Below are positions 59,776-64,000 of a stretch of 64,000 bases of DNA, piece after piece. Source of the DNA: Betaproteobacteria bacterium (GTDB taxonomy: Bacteria > Pseudomonadota > Gammaproteobacteria > Burkholderiales > SG8-41); contig CANKUB010000001.1 of assembly GCA_947486575.1 (NCBI GenBank), forward strand, positions 56,779 to 120,778, read 5' to 3'. The notes beneath the pieces are model-generated. The model did not search any database. It was not told the origin of the DNA and worked only from the letters and a program-made list of their open reading frames with translations. Made by a program: the position numbers and the translations under genes. Every line of letters begins with the position of its first letter. Positions within the stretch are counted from its first letter, which is position 1.

Positions 59776-60159
59776 TCACGTTTCGCTGCCGTAGGGGCGG
59801 GTGATAATTTCGAGCAAGTGGCCATCGGGATCCTGGAAATACACGCCGCGCCCGCCGAAGTGGTGATTGATTTGCCCGAGCAGCGTGCGCGCAGGATCGG
59901 CCCACACATCAAGGCCGCGCGCGCGGATGCGGCTGAAGACGGCATCAAACTCGGTTTCACTGACGAAAAACGCATATTGCTGTAACCCGACATGTTCCTC
60001 TGATTGGTAGTAATCGAGTGACACACCGTTGGCGAGATCCACCACCAGAAAATGCATAAACTGGCGCGGCGCAGGCAGGCCCAGCACCTGCGCAAGAAAA
60101 CCCGCGGACTTCTGCTGATCGCGGCACCATACGATGGTGTGATTCAACTGTGCGCTCAT
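59776..60159 (-). CDS. VOC-family dioxygenase-like protein
   Basis: This 127-aa protein also has the VOC fold, starting LNHTIVWCRD (His7) and continuing to the late strand GVYFQDPDGHLLEIITRPYG with a probable metal Glu. The start at 60159 is preferred to the longer frame to 60279. It converges on the other VOC gene with 14 bases between stops. Substrate unknown. The two VOC genes are not obviously duplicates. Confidence 0.8.
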   Translation of the reverse strand: MSAQLNHTIVWCRDQQKSAGFLAQVLGLPAPRQFMHFLVVDLANGVSLDYYQSEEHVGLQQYAFFVSETEFDAVFSRIRARGLDVWADPARTLLGQINHHFGGRGVYFQDPDGHLLEIITRPYGSET

Positions 60160-60305
60160 GGATCGTTTCTTCTTTGCCAGACAGCAATTTGAACGCCACA
60201 CCGGCACGGCGGCATATTGCAGCTGGAAGCTCAAAACGCGGGCGAATATCGGCGAACGCCCGGTTAGCATGGCATGCACGCCCGCAATACGAGCATGGAA
60301 AAATA

Positions 60306-60321
60306 ACCAATAAAAACAAAA
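60306..60321 (+). repeat. Dispersed AT-rich motif upstream of the MmgE/PrpD gene
   Basis: The 16-base run containing the octamer at 60311-60318 is the exact reverse complement of 37890-37905. It lies about 85 bases upstream of the MmgE/PrpD start. Confidence 0.55.
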
Positions 60322-60404
60322 GGATAGTGTTGACCGCCCAACTGTTCAAACACGCCGCAGCGGGCTGCCTGCTATCATCGCACCCTGATTAAAGGAGCCC
60401 CATC

Positions 60405-61763
60405 ATGCTGATGCAACACCTCGCCGATTACGCGATCAAAGAACAGACCTCAGATTTACCCAAAGAAGTCATCCACCACGCCAAACGCGCGGTAATCGAT
60501 TGGTACGCCGCGCTGCTGCCGGGCAGCATCGTGGCCCCGGCGACGTTGCTGGAACTGGCGTTTGCCGATGACCTGGATCGTGGCAAGGCACGTCTCGCGC
60601 GCGGACGCCGCGCCACCATGCGCACAGCGGCACTGATCAATGGCGCAGCATCGCACTCGGTGGAGTTTGACGATATCTATCGTGATGCTGGCTATCACCC
60701 CGGCAGCCCCACCATCTCCGCCGCACTTGCGGCAGCACAAGGCTCCGGCGCAACGGGGGAACGTTTCTTGCGCGCGGTGATCGTGGGTTATGAAACCTCC
60801 ACGCGTATTGGCGAAGCGGTAATGCCGTCACACTACAAGTTCTGGCATACCACTGGCACGGTCGGTGCGTTCGGCGCAGCGGCATCAGCGGCCACGGCGT
60901 TGAATCTGAATCACCAGCAGTTCAGCCACGCGGTGGCGACGGTAGGCACCTTTGCAGCCGGCCTGCAACAGGCGTTTTTGTCGCAGGCGATGAGCAAGCC
61001 GCTGCACGGTGGTCATGCGGCAGACGCCGGCATACTGGCGGCCATGGCGGCATCGAAAGGCGTCACCGGCGCGCTCGACATCATCGAAGGCCCCAAAGGA
61101 TTCGGCAACGCCATGAGCGTCAACCCGGACTGGAGCAAAGTCACCAAGGGTCTCGGCACCGATTACCATATCAATCACATGACTTTCAAAGCGCACGGCT
61201 GCTGCGGCCACACGTTCCCGTCGATCGACGGGGTGCTGCATCTGGTGCAGCAACACAAACTACTGCCGAAGGACATCAAAAAAATCACCCTCGCCACCTA
61301 CAAGGCCGGCCTCGACATCATCGACAATGCCAACCCCGAAGGCGAATATCAAGCCAAGTTCAGCCTGCAATACACTGTGGCCCACGCCGCGGTGTACGGC
61401 AGCGTGCGCCTGAATGCATTTATGCCCGAGCGCATGAGCGACCCCGCCGTGCGCGATCTGATGACCAAGGTAGTGTGCATTGCCGACCCAGTGTTTTCAG
61501 CGGGTTATCCCGGCCAGCGCGCCTCGCAGGTGGATATTGAAACCACCGATGGCCGCAAGCTCTCGCACTTTCAGCCGTATCGCAAGGGCGATCCGGAATT
61601 GCCGCTGACCGACGACGAGTTGAACGCCAAGTTCATGGAGTTGGCCGAACCAGTGTTGGGCGAGCGGGGGTCGAAGCGGTTGCTGGAGCAGTTGTGGATG
61701 CTGGAGAAATTGCCTACGGCGGAGTTTGAGATTCTTAGTGGGGATGTCAGGGCGGCGGGTTGA
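60405..61763 (+). CDS. MmgE/PrpD-family protein
   Basis: The 452-aa protein belongs to the PrpD (2-methylcitrate dehydratase) and MmgE superfamily, seen in HSVEFDDIYRDAGYHPGSP near residues 84-103 and in KPLHGGHAADAGILAAMAASKG. It also shares the C-terminal domain layout. Family members dehydrate methylcitrate or act on iminodisuccinate and cis-aconitate-like substrates, so the reaction here is not settled. No prpB or prpC is next to it, so propionate catabolism is not indicated. The downstream genes (Bug protein, enoyl-CoA hydratase) hint at organic-acid catabolism. Confidence 0.85.
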   Translation: MLMQHLADYAIKEQTSDLPKEVIHHAKRAVIDWYAALLPGSIVAPATLLELAFADDLDRGKARLARGRRATMRTAALINGAASHSVEFDDIYRDAGYHPGSPTISAALAAAQGSGATGERFLRAVIVGYETSTRIGEAVMPSHYKFWHTTGTVGAFGAAASAATALNLNHQQFSHAVATVGTFAAGLQQAFLSQAMSKPLHGGHAADAGILAAMAASKGVTGALDIIEGPKGFGNAMSVNPDWSKVTKGLGTDYHINHMTFKAHGCCGHTFPSIDGVLHLVQQHKLLPKDIKKITLATYKAGLDIIDNANPEGEYQAKFSLQYTVAHAAVYGSVRLNAFMPERMSDPAVRDLMTKVVCIADPVFSAGYPGQRASQVDIETTDGRKLSHFQPYRKGDPELPLTDDELNAKFMELAEPVLGERGSKRLLEQLWMLEKLPTAEFEILSGDVRAAG

Positions 61764-61849
61764 CCCATGCCTGCTTTTGCTCCAGGAAGATAGTAAGGCG
61801 ACTGCGACGTTGAATTGAAGCACAAGCGGGATAAGTTTTAGCCTTTTGT

Positions 61850-62396
61850 ATGAAGCGAATTGCCATATTCGGCAATGCTGGTGGAGACAAATCAACGCGT
61901 GCGCGTGAATTGGCCTCGATCACCGGGTTGCCGCTGCACGTGCTCGATAAAATTCAGTTCCGGCCAGGTGGCGCGGCAGTCCCCTATGAATCTACAGGCG
62001 CATCAGCTGCTGGTGGACAGCGACGAATGGATTATCGACGGCTTTGGATGCATCAAGACAGTGTGGCAAAGATTGGATGCGGCGGATACGCTGATTCACG
62101 TTGATCTACCTTTGGCAACGCATGCGCTATGGGTAACGAAACGGCTGGTCAAGGGCTTATTTGTCAATCCAGAAGGATGGCCTGAGCGCAGCCCTATTTT
62201 TCGCAGTACCATTTCCAGTTATCGGGTATTGTGGCCTTGCCATAGCCACCTTACTCCGAAGTATCGCGCATACGTTTCAGTCGCCTCAAAGCAGAAGCAG
62301 ATTTTTCAATTGCGCTCTAAACGAGAGTTAAAGCTATTACAGGAAACCATCAAGAATAGGTTCGAAATCAGCCAATTGTTACATGAGCGGACGTAG
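61850..62396 (+). pseudogene. Broken adenylate-kinase-like P-loop gene
   Basis: The first frame (61850-62104) reads as the start of a FlaR/adenylate-kinase-like protein, MKRIAIFGNAGG then DKSTRARELASITGL. The rest of the protein (DEWIIDGFG, LPLATHALWVTKRLVKGLFVNPEGWPE, to the end) is only found in the next frame, up to 62396. A net shift of one base is needed near 61985-61995. In addition the P-loop reads GNAGGDKST, with Asp where the family has Gly before the catalytic Lys. Two independent faults suggest a dead gene, although an assembly error could explain the shift. The tail meets the Bug gene end to end. Confidence 0.75.
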
Positions 62397-63368
62397 CTAC
62401 TCTGCCGTAACCTTGATAGCCTTAACCAGCTTCCCCCACCGTTCCAATTCCGTGCGCATTAGCGCGCCATATTCATCAGGTCCCATCAGCGAAGGTTCGC
62501 CGCCGTTCTGCCGCACAAAATTGGCGTAATCCGTGTTGTTGATCACTTGCGCGATGGCCTGATGCAAGCGCTGCACCACGGCTGGCGGCGTTTTGGCTGG
62601 CGCAACGATACCCATCCATTGCGAGACGTCGAAGCCCTTCAGTCCCTGTTCATCCAATGTGGGTACATCCGGCAGTGTGGGCGATCGTTTGATCGGCGTT
62701 ACGCCAATGGCGCGAATTTTGCCCTGTTTGATGAATGGCGCAGCGTTGGTTACGCTGGTGCAATAGGTCTGCGTTTGTCCAGCGATGGTGTCGATCATGG
62801 CAGGTGCACCGCCTTTGTAGGGGATGTGCAGCATGTTGATGCCCGCCATGTTCATCATCAGCTCGGTGCACAAATGCGGCGTGCTGCCGGTGCCGGCCGA
62901 GGCGAAACGCAATTGGCCGGGCTTGGCCTTGGCCAGTGCAACCAGCTCCTTGAAATTCTTTGCGGGCACGGAAGGGTGCGCAATGATGATGTAAGGTGCC
63001 AGCGCCACCATCGCTACCGGCGCGAAATCGCGCATCGTGTCGTAACCGAGTTTGGGATAGACAAACGGCGCAATGGTCATCGGCCCCGTCGCAGCCAGCA
63101 GCAGGGTGTAGCCGTCGGGCGGCGATTTTGCCACCAGTTCCGTGCCCACCGTGCCGCCAGCACCGGAGCGATTGTCGAATATGACCTGCTGCCCCAACTG
63201 TTCGGTGAGTCGCTGCGCCAATGCGCGACCCAACACGTCATTGACGCTGGTGCCGGCGGGGAAGGGCATGATGATTCTGATCGGGCGGGTGGGGAAGCTT
63301 TGAGCTTGCACATGGGCTGTCGCGACAATAAACACAATTGCTATTCCGGCGTTTCTGGCGGGCATCAT
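62397..63368 (-). CDS. Bug/TctC-family periplasmic solute-binding protein
   Basis: Bug proteins bind carboxylates and other small acids for tripartite tricarboxylate transport, and are very numerous in Burkholderiales. The 323-aa product has a signal peptide (about 1-22, ending AHVQA), the opening FPTRPIRIIMPFPAG, the NRSGAGGTVGTELVA motif and the closing region SLMGPDEYGALMRTELERW. No tctA or tctB lies here, so it is an orphan binding protein. It is divergent from an enoyl-CoA hydratase, 132 bases apart. Confidence 0.92.
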   Translation of the reverse strand: MMPARNAGIAIVFIVATAHVQAQSFPTRPIRIIMPFPAGTSVNDVLGRALAQRLTEQLGQQVIFDNRSGAGGTVGTELVAKSPPDGYTLLLAATGPMTIAPFVYPKLGYDTMRDFAPVAMVALAPYIIIAHPSVPAKNFKELVALAKAKPGQLRFASAGTGSTPHLCTELMMNMAGINMLHIPYKGGAPAMIDTIAGQTQTYCTSVTNAAPFIKQGKIRAIGVTPIKRSPTLPDVPTLDEQGLKGFDVSQWMGIVAPAKTPPAVVQRLHQAIAQVINNTDYANFVRQNGGEPSLMGPDEYGALMRTELERWGKLVKAIKVTAE

Positions 63369-63500
63369 GGCATTACCTTTTTAATCAAGCCTGCGCGAAA
63401 TATAAGCCAAAAGCGGGAAGGATGCGCGCAGTGGCGTCAGCGATGTGATGTCCGGCATAATCCACGCACAGGTTCAAATATCGTATCAGGGAGAAACGCA

Positions 63501-64000
63501 ATGGCATTTCAATGCATCAAAGTAGAGGTCAGCGACTTTATCGCGGTCGTCACCATGGACCGCCCGCCGGTGAATGCGCAAAACGCGCAGTTTCGCGAAG
63601 AAATGATCGAGGCCTTCGATTCGTTCAGTGATCGCGACGATGTGCGCGTGGCCATCCTCACTGGCGCGGGCAAGGTGTTTTGCGCGGGGGCAGACATCAA
63701 AGAGCGCATCGGCCTTGTCAAACAGCCGGGCGACTACTGGCGCCACAATCGTGGTGCACGTGAGTATTCCAACGCGATACGTGAGTGCAAAAAACCGGTG
63801 ATCGCGGCGGTGAATGGCGCAGCGCTCGGCGCGGGTTTGGGTGTGATGACGGCTTGCGACATCATGCTGGCATCCGACAATGCGGTGTTCGGCATGCCGG
63901 AAATCGACGTGGGGCTGGCTGGCGGCTGTGCCTTTATTTCACGCTTTTTCAGCAAATCACGGGGTCGCCGGATTGTGTTCACCGGCGAGCGTTTTACCGC
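63501..64000 (+). CDS. Enoyl-CoA hydratase/isomerase family protein (3' end cut)
   Basis: The first 166 residues are present, from ATG at 63501 after an AGGGAGAA site. The crotonase fold is clear: MDRPPVNAQN, the oxyanion-hole segments AGADIKERIGLV and NGAALGAGLGVMTACDIMLASD, and the beginning of EIDVGLAGG. The catalytic Glu of classical hydratases falls in EIDVGL (Glu-Ile-Asp), where one usual Glu is replaced, so hydratase activity cannot be certified. The frame runs off the end of the window. Confidence 0.9.
   Translation, partial: MAFQCIKVEVSDFIAVVTMDRPPVNAQNAQFREEMIEAFDSFSDRDDVRVAILTGAGKVFCAGADIKERIGLVKQPGDYWRHNRGAREYSNAIRECKKPVIAAVNGAALGAGLGVMTACDIMLASDNAVFGMPEIDVGLAGGCAFISRFFSKSRGRRIVFTGERFT

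Overview
This window looks like a near-origin housekeeping segment of a betaproteobacterial chromosome, most likely Burkholderiales. It has a moderately GC-rich base composition with AT-rich islets. The order parB - atpIBEFHAGDC, the block hemE/priA/argS/SPOR/dsbA, gltBD, dgt-aroB-aroK-pilQPONM facing a class A penicillin-binding protein, the Mg-type HemB and a Bug (TctC-type) solute-binding protein all point that way. No plasmid, phage, insertion sequence, CRISPR, rRNA or tRNA is visible. The species call is inference from gene content only.

Layout. 1-8090: tail of a probable parA, parB, then the complete F1Fo ATP synthase operon, which ends at a clear intrinsic terminator. 8124-12880: glpD, glmU, glmS. 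12895-20324 (minus): hemE, priA, argS, a SPOR-domain protein and two tandem DsbA-type oxidoreductases. 20445-29533 (minus): gltB and gltD, and the unit aroK-aroB-dgt. 29648-34653 (minus): pilM-N-O-P-Q with its own terminator, divergent from a PBP1a gene at 34911. 37210-43248: a conserved hypothetical gene, hemB, a candidate small RNA, engB, a cytochrome c4, and hemL-thiE-thiD. 43324-49502: rubredoxin and gloA, then lptD-surA-pdxA-rsmA on minus. 49612-59282 (plus): amgK, murU, pepP, a UbiH-type hydroxylase, dusB-fis, purH, purD, hemF. 59402-64000: two small VOC proteins, an MmgE/PrpD protein, a broken adenylate-kinase-like gene, a Bug protein and a truncated enoyl-CoA hydratase.

How the genes work together. 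Four heme-pathway genes (hemL, hemB, hemE, hemF) lie at separate loci. Cell-envelope functions dominate the middle: GlmU/GlmS and AmgK/MurU both feed UDP-GlcNAc or UDP-MurNAc pools, PBP1a polymerises peptidoglycan, SurA and DsbA assist outer-membrane protein assembly, LptD inserts LPS, and PilMNOPQ forms the type IV pilus alignment complex and secretin.

Two things go beyond routine annotation. (1) Between hemB and engB, on the plus strand where no gene is known, there is a sigma-E-like promoter (GGAACTT-N15-GTCTTA), about 110 nt with three predicted stem-loops, two with C-rich loops, and a strong intrinsic terminator. This is a candidate small RNA at the engB-side locus where, from memory, Spot 42 and ErsA sit in gammaproteobacteria. 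(2) An AT-rich dispersed motif (core TAAAAACA) occurs 14 times. It lies mostly at gene boundaries, once as a perfect 34-bp palindrome between convergent genes, and inside four genes it reads in the same frame.
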